In this document: positions 1 through 7,919 of the stretch, piece after piece
How the letters are laid out: each line of letters begins with the position of its first letter
How positions within the stretch are numbered: the first letter of the stretch is position 1
DNA from: Pelagadaptatus sp034112445
Lineage (GTDB): Bacteria > Pseudomonadota > Gammaproteobacteria > Pseudomonadales > Cellvibrionaceae
DNA: 64,000 nucleotides
Direction of reading: 5' to 3'
Assembly (NCBI GenBank): GCA_034112445.1
Contig: JAWUVI010000001.1
Span: 1-64,000, forward strand
Position numbers and translations under genes: made by a program
Notes under the pieces: generated by a model
What the model was told of the DNA's origin: nothing
Seen by the model: only the letters and a program-made list of their open reading frames with translations
The model's database searches: none

Positions 1-54
1 GTGTATTGTTTTAACTGGTGTGTATTATTTTAACTGGTGCGCATGATCTTAATC
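1..54. repeat. 19-bp imperfect tandem repeat at window edge
   Basis: About 2.8 copies with a 19-base period: TGTATT recurs at 2 and 21, and TTTTAACTGGTG at 9 and 28. A third, more diverged copy (40-54) differs mainly by C/T changes. Each copy carries a TTTTAA or CTTAA. By analogy with the arrays after pilT, DUF484 and nupC, this could be the tail of an array that starts at the stop codon of a plus-strand gene just left of the window. That last point is inference. Confidence 0.7.
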
Positions 55-70
55 GCTCCCCGTCACTGAC

Positions 71-1192
71 ATGAAATTAGTTCTCGTTGGTGGCGGACAT
101 AGCCACGCGCTGGTTATAAAAATGTGGGCTGCAAAGCCCATAACAAATATTGATCTTGTTTTAATTTCCCCCCAACGCTACACACCTTACTCAGGAATGC
201 TCCCCGGCTTGATTGCTGGTGATTATAGCTTTTCCGATACCCATATTGATTTACAGACATTATGCCTTGCCACAGGTGTTACCTTTATTTGCGATCGAGT
301 GAATAAAATTGATGCGAATCAGAAACTGATTCATTGCAACGATCAGTCCGACATTGGCTTTGACTTACTTTCCATTAATACCGGAATCACTCCGGATTTA
401 TCCACCGCCGGCGCTCAGGAATTTACTATCCCAGTAAAGCCAATCGCTGACTTTTATCCTAAGTGGCTAAAATTAATTGATCAGCTTCAAATAAGTCAAA
501 TGAAGACCAATATTTACATTATCGGTGGTGGTGCAGCCGGTGCAGAGCTAGCTTTGGCGGTTAAACAAAAGCTCGAACGGCTCAACTTAACAAATTCTAC
601 ACAAGTCCATCTTCTTTATCGCAACTCAGCCGTCCCAAGCTCCTATCCTGAAAAATTGCAGCGTAAATTAGCAACAATACTTCAAACTAAAAATATTGTT
701 ATGCATCCAAACAGTGATGTGTGCGCCATAACCAGTAATCATATTAAGATTAAAGACAATAATGCTGACTTACCCTACGACGTCATATTTTGGTGTGCCA
801 ATGCTCAAGCGAGCGACTGGTTAACCAACTGTAATTTTAATTTATCCAATGGCGGATTTATCGCCGTTAATGCTGAGTTACAATCCACCAGCCACGAGTA
901 TATCTTTGCTGCTGGTGATATAGCCTCACAAGAGAATCAGCAATACCCAAAAGCGGGCGTATTTGCCGTTCGACAAGCGCCCATTTTATTTGAAAACTTA
1001 CAGAATTTTATTCTTTCAAAAAAATTAAAACCTTACAAACCACAAAACACATTTTTAAGCATCCTTACCTGTGGTGATCACTATGCTCTAGGTGCACGTA
1101 TAAATTCATCTCTGCCAAGTATTTCAGGCAAGTGGGTATGGCGCTGGAAAGATAGAATTGATCGAAAATTTATGGATCAATTAAAGTTTTGA
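71..1192 (+). CDS. FAD/NAD(P)-dependent oxidoreductase, SelD-associated NDH-2-like type
   Basis: A 373-residue pyridine nucleotide-disulfide oxidoreductase fold. The FAD-binding glycine motif VGGGHSH sits at the very N-terminus (residues 6-12), and a second Rossmann motif IIGGGAAGAEL lies at about 150-160. The AAGD segment near 290 contacts the flavin in this superfamily. The start of the protein resembles the family that in many bacteria is fused to, or encoded beside, selenide water dikinase (SelD). Here it stands alone, with no selD in view; one could lie upstream, outside the window. It has no CxxxxC redox pair, so an NADH-dehydrogenase-like electron transfer is more likely than disulfide reduction. 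The substrate is unknown. No clear ribosome binding site precedes the ATG. The FAD fold is certain, the subfamily moderately so. Confidence 0.75.
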   Translation: MKLVLVGGGHSHALVIKMWAAKPITNIDLVLISPQRYTPYSGMLPGLIAGDYSFSDTHIDLQTLCLATGVTFICDRVNKIDANQKLIHCNDQSDIGFDLLSINTGITPDLSTAGAQEFTIPVKPIADFYPKWLKLIDQLQISQMKTNIYIIGGGAAGAELALAVKQKLERLNLTNSTQVHLLYRNSAVPSSYPEKLQRKLATILQTKNIVMHPNSDVCAITSNHIKIKDNNADLPYDVIFWCANAQASDWLTNCNFNLSNGGFIAVNAELQSTSHEYIFAAGDIASQENQQYPKAGVFAVRQAPILFENLQNFILSKKLKPYKPQNTFLSILTCGDHYALGARINSSLPSISGKWVWRWKDRIDRKFMDQLKF

Positions 1193-1258
1193 AAAATCAT
1201 CCTCAACGCTTTTAAGCTATATTAATGATTAATTATTTTCATACTTACGGAAACTGCC

Positions 1259-3088
1259 ATGCGTACCAGATCTTTATTAACGAGTTTTCTGATGGCGTTA
1301 ACGCTATCAATTTCTTTACCACTCCAATCATCAGAGCCACGCCAAGCTCTATTTGGAGATCTACACCTACATACCAGCTGGTCTTTTGACAGTTATATAT
1401 TTGGTAGTGATAACGATCCGCGTGATGCTTACGATTTTGCTCAAGGAAAAACCGTTACTATTGCCGGCGATCAAAACCTCAAACACAAATTAAAAGTACC
1501 TTTAGATTTTGCTGCTATTACCGATCATGCCGAATCATTTGGTTACACCGACCGCTGCCTAATTAATGAACAAAGCCCTTATTTCACTAGCAAAGGCTGT
1601 GAGCGCTTTCGCAGCCGTGATTTGTCCTTTTATTTTGAAGGGTTTAAATCTGTCGCTGAAAACCCTCCTCGTCACATTGATAGTATTTGTGACGACAATA
1701 AATCCTGCCGTGAAAGCGCCAAAACCTTATGGCAGCAAACTCAAGATATAGCCAATGAGTACAACCAACCAGGGAAATTCACCACCTTCAAAGCTTACGA
1801 ATACAGCGGTAATTTAACTCGCGGAGGCATGCTTCATCGCAATGTGATTTTTGCAGGCGACAAGGTTCCCAGTGAAGCCATGAGTGCTTTTGACCTTTAT
1901 ACCGCCCGTGAACTCTGGCAATGGCTGGAAGAGAGCTGTACCGATGATTGTGATGTTATTACCATCCCCCATAACAGTAATATTTCTTGGGGTCATACGT
2001 TTGCCCTCCAAAATTCAGATGGCAGCAAGTGGACACCTGAAGATTACCGCCGCCGTGAAAAGCTGGATCGTTTAGCAGAAATACATCAAGCCAAAGGTAA
2101 TTCAGAGTGCTATCAGGGAATTGGTACCGCTGATGAATTTTGTAACTTTGAGTTGTTTTTAAAGGAATGTGAAGAAGGCCAAACCACTCGCTGCATGAAT
2201 GAAAACTCTTTTGTTCGTAACGCCCTAAAAACTGGTTTAAAGCTGGACTCCGAATTAGGCTTCAATCCATACAGCTACGGAATTATCGGCAGTACTGACA
2301 GCCATAACGGCAATCCAGGCGGCACTCAAGAAGATGAATACCCAGGCCATCACGCTGGCGTAGAAAGTACGATTAAGAAACGACTTACCGGAGGACATCG
2401 AGTCAAAGAAGGTCGTGGTTCAGTCACTTATAACCCTGGCGGCTTGGCCGGTGTTTGGGCTGAAGAAAATACCCGTGAATCCATTTTTGCCGCGCTGAAA
2501 AGAAAAGAGACTTTTGGTACTTCTGGCAATCGTATCCGGGTTCGTATGTTTGCCGGCTGGGACTTTGCCAGTGATCTTCACCAAAGTAATGACTGGGACA
2601 CTACCTCATATAAAACTGGTGTCCCAATGGGCAGCGTTTTAACCTTAACCAACGACCAACAAGTCCCCTCTCTATTAGTCTGGGCCGGGCGTGACGCCAA
2701 TGGCGCTCCTCTTGAGCGCTTACAGATTATAAAAGGGTGGATAGATGAAAATGGCGACACACAAGAACTCACATACGATGTGGCTTGCTCAGATGGTCTA
2801 TCGCCGGATACGTCTGCCCATCGCTGCCCAAGCAATAACGCCCCGATTGACACCAACACTTGCGTCATTGATGAAAGTACTGGAGATGCCCAGTTATCTG
2901 CCGTGTGGAAAGACCCAGACTTTCATCCACAACAAAAAGCATTTTACTATGCTCGTGTACTGGAGAATCCAACATGTCGCTGGAGCACTTACGACATGAA
3001 TGCTAGTAATCGCAATATTCAGCCAGCAAACCCTGTACCCGAAACGGTGCAAGAACGCGCATGGGGCTCACCCATTTGGGTTAAGTAA
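1259..3088 (+). CDS. Exported DUF3604 protein, PHP-like metal hydrolase
   Basis: A 609-residue protein with an N-terminal signal peptide (about residues 1-25, hydrophobic core LLTSFLMALTLSISLPL), so it is probably periplasmic. Metal-ligand motifs typical of the PHP/DUF3604 superfamily are visible: HLHT at 36-39, TDH at 88-90, IPHN at 236-239 and STDSH at 345-349. Several cysteine pairs (for example around 100/113, 144/150 and 227/231) fit disulfides in an exported protein. DUF3604 proteins are widespread in marine bacteria, but their reaction is, to my knowledge, not settled; a metal-dependent hydrolase or phosphoesterase role is an inference from the fold. It is transcribed alone and ends at a strong terminator. 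The preceding gene is 66 bp away and may share its transcript. Confidence 0.85.
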   Translation: MRTRSLLTSFLMALTLSISLPLQSSEPRQALFGDLHLHTSWSFDSYIFGSDNDPRDAYDFAQGKTVTIAGDQNLKHKLKVPLDFAAITDHAESFGYTDRCLINEQSPYFTSKGCERFRSRDLSFYFEGFKSVAENPPRHIDSICDDNKSCRESAKTLWQQTQDIANEYNQPGKFTTFKAYEYSGNLTRGGMLHRNVIFAGDKVPSEAMSAFDLYTARELWQWLEESCTDDCDVITIPHNSNISWGHTFALQNSDGSKWTPEDYRRREKLDRLAEIHQAKGNSECYQGIGTADEFCNFELFLKECEEGQTTRCMNENSFVRNALKTGLKLDSELGFNPYSYGIIGSTDSHNGNPGGTQEDEYPGHHAGVESTIKKRLTGGHRVKEGRGSVTYNPGGLAGVWAEENTRESIFAALKRKETFGTSGNRIRVRMFAGWDFASDLHQSNDWDTTSYKTGVPMGSVLTLTNDQQVPSLLVWAGRDANGAPLERLQIIKGWIDENGDTQELTYDVACSDGLSPDTSAHRCPSNNAPIDTNTCVIDESTGDAQLSAVWKDPDFHPQQKAFYYARVLENPTCRWSTYDMNASNRNIQPANPVPETVQERAWGSPIWVK

Positions 3089-3107
3089 ATTTTTAACAAT
3101 CAATAAA

Positions 3108-3133
3108 AAAAGGCCTCCACGTGGAGGCCTTTT
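3108..3133. terminator. Bidirectional intrinsic terminator
   Basis: A perfect 26-base palindrome: AAAAGGCCTCCAC followed by its exact complement. It has A-runs on one side and T-runs on the other, so it can stop transcription from the DUF3604 gene (plus) and from the convergent HopJ-family gene (minus). Confidence 0.9.
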
Positions 3134-3153
3134 AGCATCAAAATCAAATGAAT

Positions 3154-3492
3154 TTATTTTAGTGCATCAGCCGAAAATGAAATTCCACTCCAGCCTGGTT
3201 TCATAAAATTTCTAATATTTTGGTGGTCATCTCCCTCTGGATTTTTAAGAACATCGTCACGGTAATATTGGCCGAACAAAAATAACGTTTGCTGCTCAGA
3301 TAAATTATTTATTTTGGCAAAAGAAAAAACTTTGCATGAGCCATTATTTTGATTTTTTTCGTTAACTAAATCACCATTAGAAAACTCACACGCCGAAAAA
3401 ACATATTTCGAATCTATGGCATCCATAACCTCCGAAAAAATTATTTCCTGTGGGTTATCGGTAAGTTTTTTTAAAAAATTATCAACACTCAT
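3154..3492 (-). CDS. HopJ-family small protein
   Basis: A 112-residue protein whose C-terminal half matches the family annotated as 'HopJ type III effector' (pattern NNGSCK, then FAKxxxLSExQTL, FGxYYRDDVL, GxDHQNIRNFM). Despite the name, the family is common in free-living gammaproteobacteria with no type III secretion, and nothing here suggests secretion: no signal peptide and no secretion genes nearby. It is the second gene of a two-gene operon, 19 bp after an alpha/beta hydrolase, with a good ribosome binding site (AAGGA). The sequence is markedly AT-rich compared with the flanking glycolytic genes. The cellular role is unknown. Confidence 0.8.
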   Translation of the reverse strand: MSVDNFLKKLTDNPQEIIFSEVMDAIDSKYVFSACEFSNGDLVNEKNQNNGSCKVFSFAKINNLSEQQTLFLFGQYYRDDVLKNPEGDDHQNIRNFMKPGWSGISFSADALK

Positions 3493-3511
3493 TAATTTTT
3501 TCCTTCGAAAA

Positions 3512-4474
3512 TTAAAGTTTTTTATTCAAAAAATCATTCGCTATTTTAAAAATTTCTTGTCGATATTTTTCAGATTCATTAACCATTTGATGGTGTACGT
3601 TTTTTAAAATATTTATTTCTACTTTTGGGAATTTTTTCATAATTTTTTTCAAATTATAATCAGCATCAACCGTTTTATCTTTGTCGCCAGAAACAACGCA
3701 CAATTCAAAATTATTCTTCTCTAATTTAGAAAAATAATTAACCCAATTTCTCATTGCCACAACCCACCTTAAAGGTAAAAAATCAGGCTGGAAAATATCT
3801 TTTTTATTTATAAAATTTAAGAAGATTTCATCATTTGAATTGACACCGAAGTTACGTTTCTTTTTCTTTAAAAACAAACGATACAAGGGAAAAACATATC
3901 GTAATTTATGCCAGTTATAAATTCTCACCAACGGCGCCAACAATACTGCGGTTGTGATTTTATTATCATCTTTATGGCGGCTTATATAATTCAACCAAAT
4001 CGAACCGCCTGTGCTTTGACCCACACCAAACCATGGCTTCGGTAAATTACCTTCTGCCAAACGCAAACAATCATTCAGCACTTCAACGTACTCATCAAAG
4101 GATTCAATGTAACAACGCTCCCCAGAACTTAAACCGTGACCAGGAAGATCAAAACAAATTACAGTGAAATTTTCGTTTAAAAAATTTCTAATGGCATGCT
4201 GCATCAACCCCACGTTATCAGTGTAGCCATGCAATAAAAAAACCGTTCCTTTTGACTTTTTTGGCCGCCAAATATGTGTGGATATTTTATAGTTTTTAGA
4301 TTTGAAAAAACCAAAATTATGATCGACCGCATCACTTTCTTTCTTAAAATTAATACCGTAATTATTTAAATAATTTTTAAATGAATCGTTATTAAAATCA
4401 GAATAATTTATTTCTGAAAAAATAATTTCTTTTGTATTATTTTTTAAATAATCCACATCTTTTTTTTCAAACAT
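3512..4474 (-). CDS. Alpha/beta hydrolase, monoacylglycerol-lipase-like
   Basis: A 320-residue serine hydrolase. Visible are the oxyanion segment LLHGYTDN (80-87), the DLPGHGLSSG loop (109-118), the nucleophile elbow GQSTGG with Ser154, a likely acid in SGDKDK (Asp264 or Asp266), and the catalytic His at 294/295 in VHHQ. The layout is that of the serine aminopeptidase S33 / lysophospholipase family. The N-terminal 60 residues look like an extra, lysine-rich segment without a signal peptide, so the enzyme is probably cytoplasmic. A basic stretch (KKKKR near 203-207) lies in the cap region. It leads an AT-rich two-gene operon with the HopJ-family gene. The substrate cannot be told from sequence; lipid or short ester is likely. 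Composition suggests possible transfer. Confidence 0.8.
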   Translation of the reverse strand: MFEKKDVDYLKNNTKEIIFSEINYSDFNNDSFKNYLNNYGINFKKESDAVDHNFGFFKSKNYKISTHIWRPKKSKGTVFLLHGYTDNVGLMQHAIRNFLNENFTVICFDLPGHGLSSGERCYIESFDEYVEVLNDCLRLAEGNLPKPWFGVGQSTGGSIWLNYISRHKDDNKITTAVLLAPLVRIYNWHKLRYVFPLYRLFLKKKKRNFGVNSNDEIFLNFINKKDIFQPDFLPLRWVVAMRNWVNYFSKLEKNNFELCVVSGDKDKTVDADYNLKKIMKKFPKVEINILKNVHHQMVNESEKYRQEIFKIANDFLNKKL

Positions 4475-4492
4475 ATTTTATCCAAAAAAATA

Positions 4493-4527
4493 AAAAAAGG
4501 CTCTCGGAATAATCACGAAAGCCTTTT
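4493..4527 (-). terminator. Intrinsic terminator after fba
   Basis: On the minus strand, a GC-rich stem (AGGCTTTCG pairing with CGAGAGCCT, one G-U pair, 8-base loop) is followed by a run of seven T. It closes the tkt-epd-pgk-fba unit and isolates the AT-rich hydrolase/HopJ operon beyond it. Confidence 0.8.
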
Positions 4528-4549
4528 ATTTTTACACGTAAAAAAATAA

Positions 4550-5614
4550 TTATTTTATATGCGCATTTAGTTCGCCACTCTCATAGCGTTGAAACATATT
4601 TTCTAAACTGATTACTGAAATTTTACTCGCATTACCAGCCGTACCAAACGCTTCGTATCGATCAACACAAATATCTTTCATGGCAACAACTGTTGCACTC
4701 AGAAATTTACGCGGATCAAATTCACTTTTATTTTGAGCCATGAAACGACGAACAGCACCGGTAGATGCCAAACGCAAATCAGTATCGATATTCACTTTAC
4801 GCACACCGTGCTTAATACCTTCACATATTTGCTCAACCGGAACGCCATAAGTTTCTGGAATATCACCACCAAACTCATTAATCACCGCCAGCCACTCTTG
4901 TGGTACTGATGAAGAGCCATGCATAACCAAATGGGTATTAGGAATCCGAGCATGAATATCTTTAATGCGATCGATGGCTAAAATATCTCCCGTCGGCGGA
5001 CGAGTAAATTTGTAGGCGCCGTGGGATGTACCACAAGCAATTGCCAATGCATCCACCTTGGTCTTTTTAACAAAGTCAGCCGCTTCTTCTGGATCAGTTA
5101 ACATTTGATCGTGAGTTAATTTACCCACAGCACCAACGCCATCTTCTTCGCCAGCCTCACCTGTTTCCAGAGAGCCTAAACAGCCCAACTCACCCTCAAC
5201 CGACACACCACAAGCATGCGCCATATCAACCGTACGACGAGTCACGTCTACGTTGTAATCATAGTCTGCTGGGGTTTTACCATCTTCACGCAGTGAGCCA
5301 TCCATCATTACCGAGCTGAAGCCTAATTGGATTGAGCGCTGACAAATAGCAGGTGACGTGCCGTGATCTTGATGCATACACACAGGAATATGAGGAAACT
5401 CTTCAATGGCCGCCAAGATCAAATGTCTTAAGAAAGGCGCACCAGCGTATTTCCGCGCTCCGGCCGAAGCCTGCACAATAACCGGCGAGTCGGTTTGATC
5501 GGCCGCTTCCATAATGGCGCGCATTTGTTCAAGGTTATTAACGTTAAATGCTGGCACACCGTAACCGTGTTCGGCGGCGTGATCTAACAGCTGACGCATA
5601 CTGATTAAAGCCAT
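4550..5614 (-). CDS. fba: Class II fructose-bisphosphate aldolase
   Basis: A 354-residue class II aldolase that splits fructose-1,6-bisphosphate to dihydroxyacetone phosphate and glyceraldehyde-3-phosphate; the family also acts on sedoheptulose bisphosphate in some organisms. CMHQDHG holds the catalytic Asp83 and the zinc ligand His84. Further zinc and substrate-binding segments are CGTSHGAYK and VMHGSSSVP. The long middle insert and overall length match the CbbA/Fda type rather than the short E. coli GatY type. It is the last gene of the tkt-epd-pgk-fba operon, 39 bp after pgk, with an AGGAAG site before the ATG. Identification is secure. Confidence 0.95.
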   Translation of the reverse strand: MALISMRQLLDHAAEHGYGVPAFNVNNLEQMRAIMEAADQTDSPVIVQASAGARKYAGAPFLRHLILAAIEEFPHIPVCMHQDHGTSPAICQRSIQLGFSSVMMDGSLREDGKTPADYDYNVDVTRRTVDMAHACGVSVEGELGCLGSLETGEAGEEDGVGAVGKLTHDQMLTDPEEAADFVKKTKVDALAIACGTSHGAYKFTRPPTGDILAIDRIKDIHARIPNTHLVMHGSSSVPQEWLAVINEFGGDIPETYGVPVEQICEGIKHGVRKVNIDTDLRLASTGAVRRFMAQNKSEFDPRKFLSATVVAMKDICVDRYEAFGTAGNASKISVISLENMFQRYESGELNAHIK

Positions 5615-5653
5615 GATTGTCTTCCTATAAGGTAAATAATAATGTGGATTTTG

Positions 5654-6823
5654 CTAAATGTTATTTTTTGCACGATCTTGTAACACCGTCACTGCTGGCA
5701 ATTCTTTGCCCTCTACATACTCTAAAAATGCTCCGCCACCGGTTGAGATATAAGATATTTTATCGGCAATATTGTATTTATCAACCGCGGCCAAAGTGTC
5801 ACCGCCACCCGCAATAGAAAAGCCATCACTGGCTGCAATAGCTTCTGATAAAGCTTTGGTGCCATTGCCAAACTGATCAAATTCAAACACACCCAGCGGG
5901 CCATTCCAAATGATCGTTTTAGCGTCTTCAAGTATTTTATTCAATGCAGCCGATGAGTCAGGGCCAATATCAAAAATCATTTCTTCCGCAGTAACATCAG
6001 CGGCCTGCTTTAACGTAGCCGTTGCGGATTCAGAAAACTCTGTTGCCACAACAACATCGGTCGGAACAGGGATATTACATTTTTTCATCAATGCTTTGGC
6101 ATTGGGAATTAAATCCTCTTCATATAATGATTTTCCTACTTGAAAACCACTGGCCGCTAAAAACGTGTTGGCTATACCACCGCCCACAATCAGCTGATCA
6201 ACCTTGTCGGAAAGCGTTTCGAGTACGGTTAACTTAGTCGATACTTTTGAGCCGCCAACAATCGCCACCATCGGTCGAGCTGGATTTGCCAATGCTTGAT
6301 GCAGTGCTTCTAATTCAGCCGATAATAACGGTCCGGCACAGGCGATCGGTGCAAATTTTGCCACGCCATGAGTTGATGCTTGAGCTCTATGAGCCGTACC
6401 AAAAGCATCCATGACAAACACATCACAAAGAGCGGCGTAGGCTTGAGCTAAATCATCGGCGTCTTTCTTTTCGCCAACGTTAAAGCGAACGTTCTCAAGC
6501 AGAACCAATTGCCCTTCCGCCACTTCGACACCTTGTTGCCAATCTTTAACTACCGCCACATCGCAATCTAATAATTTGGCCAAATGATTGGCTACTGGTT
6601 GAAGGGAATACACGTCTTCAAATTGACCTTCGGTTGGCCGACCTAAATGTGACATCACGATCACTTTAGCACCGGCTTTTAACGCTTGCTTTAGCGTTGG
6701 TAAGGCCGCTCTAATACGTGCATCGCTGGTAACAACACCGTCTTTAATGGGTACGTTTAAATCTTCACGGATCAACACTCGCTTACCGGCCAGATCCACA
6801 TCACGCATATTAATTACCGACAC
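5654..6823 (-). CDS. pgk: Phosphoglycerate kinase
   Basis: A 389-residue glycolytic kinase converting 1,3-bisphosphoglycerate and ADP to 3-phosphoglycerate and ATP, reversible for gluconeogenesis. The N-terminal substrate domain (REDLNVP, then SHLGRPTEG) and the C-terminal nucleotide domain (VGGSKVSTK, then GGGDTLAA) are intact and of normal length. The likely start is a GTG at 6821-6823, preceded at 5 bases by AGGAG. The next in-frame ATG, five codons on, is too far from that site. It sits between epd and fba in the same operon. Identification is secure. Confidence 0.95.
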   Translation of the reverse strand: MSVINMRDVDLAGKRVLIREDLNVPIKDGVVTSDARIRAALPTLKQALKAGAKVIVMSHLGRPTEGQFEDVYSLQPVANHLAKLLDCDVAVVKDWQQGVEVAEGQLVLLENVRFNVGEKKDADDLAQAYAALCDVFVMDAFGTAHRAQASTHGVAKFAPIACAGPLLSAELEALHQALANPARPMVAIVGGSKVSTKLTVLETLSDKVDQLIVGGGIANTFLAASGFQVGKSLYEEDLIPNAKALMKKCNIPVPTDVVVATEFSESATATLKQAADVTAEEMIFDIGPDSSAALNKILEDAKTIIWNGPLGVFEFDQFGNGTKALSEAIAASDGFSIAGGGDTLAAVDKYNIADKISYISTGGGAFLEYVEGKELPAVTVLQDRAKNNI

Positions 6824-6869
6824 ACTCTCTCTCCTCTTAGAACTTCCTAATCAACATCAACACTTAAAC

Positions 6870-7886
6870 TTACAATAACCAATGCTTAGCAACATCTAGC
6901 ATTCGATTGGCATAAGCCCATTCATTATCAAACCAAGTTAGTACTTTAATTAAATGCTTGCCAGCCACTCGAGTTTGCCCCGCATCAATTACACCCGAAT
7001 GAGCATCGTGATTAAAATCGCAAGAGGCTAGAGGTTCTTCGGTGTAGTCAATAACACCTTTAAATTGAGTCTCTGCGGCTTGCTTTAACACGCGATTGAC
7101 CTCCTCTATTGTCACGTCCTTCTGCACATTCACCGTTAGATCTATAGCCGACACATTGGTGGTAGGAACGCGAATGGCTTGCGCGGCAAAGCAATCTACC
7201 AGCTCGGGTAAAATTCGTTCAATACCCCGAGCCAAACCAGTATCAACGGGTATCATTGAGTTAATTGCCGAGCGGGTTTTACGTAAATCTGTGTGATGGT
7301 AAGCATCTATGACGGGCTGGTCGTTCATAGCCGAGTGTAGAGTGGTAATAACGCCACTGTCGATACCAAACGCATCGTGCAATGCTTTAATCACCGGCAC
7401 ACTGCAGTTTGTCGTGCACGAAGCGGCCGAAACAACAGTATGGCTGGCACTTAAGAGGTGCTCATTAACACCATAGACAATGGTGGCATCCACTGAGCTC
7501 TCACCCGGCTGAGAAAACAACACTCGTTTAGCGCCCTGCTGGATGTGGCGCTCGGCAGTTGCTCGATCACTGAAGGCACCGGTGCATTCTAGAACCAGAT
7601 CAATCTTTAACGCCTGCCAGGGTAAATTTTCTATTTCGGCGTGATGCAAAATTTGAATAGACGAACCATTGATTAATAGCTCGTCGGCCTTCAGTTCTAT
7701 AGCCGCCGGAAAGCGGCCATGAGTGGAATCATATTTTGTGAGATGAGCAATGGTTTTGCAATCCGCCAGCTCATTGATGGCCACAACCTGTAATTGGTCT
7801 TGTAAACCGGCCTCATAGAGCGCACGTAAAACACAGCGCCCAACTCGACCATAGCCATTAATTGCAACACGAACCGGAGCGGACAT
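6870..7886 (-). CDS. epd: Erythrose-4-phosphate dehydrogenase / GAPDH-family enzyme
   Basis: A 338-residue GAPDH-family protein, started at the ATG two codons inside a longer GTG-initiated frame because AGG lies 5 bases before this ATG. The NAD-binding motif INGYGRVGR opens the protein, and the catalytic Cys is in SCTTNC (Cys157 from this start). The neighbourhood (tkt upstream, pgk downstream) is the classic epd/gapB position. Epd oxidises erythrose-4-phosphate on the way to pyridoxal phosphate, while GapB-type homologues can serve gluconeogenesis with NADP. Sequence alone does not separate the two roles with certainty; context and the TKYDSTHGRF segment favour Epd. Confidence 0.85.
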   Translation of the reverse strand: MSAPVRVAINGYGRVGRCVLRALYEAGLQDQLQVVAINELADCKTIAHLTKYDSTHGRFPAAIELKADELLINGSSIQILHHAEIENLPWQALKIDLVLECTGAFSDRATAERHIQQGAKRVLFSQPGESSVDATIVYGVNEHLLSASHTVVSAASCTTNCSVPVIKALHDAFGIDSGVITTLHSAMNDQPVIDAYHHTDLRKTRSAINSMIPVDTGLARGIERILPELVDCFAAQAIRVPTTNVSAIDLTVNVQKDVTIEEVNRVLKQAAETQFKGVIDYTEEPLASCDFNHDAHSGVIDAGQTRVAGKHLIKVLTWFDNEWAYANRMLDVAKHWLL

Positions 7887-7919
7887 AGACACCTAAACTA
7901 TTAAGTTTTCTACTTTAGC

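Noticed and set aside
3154..3492. Type III secretion effector (from the HopJ name)
   Set aside because: No secretion apparatus, chaperone or hrp-like promoter is visible, and the family occurs in many free-living bacteria.
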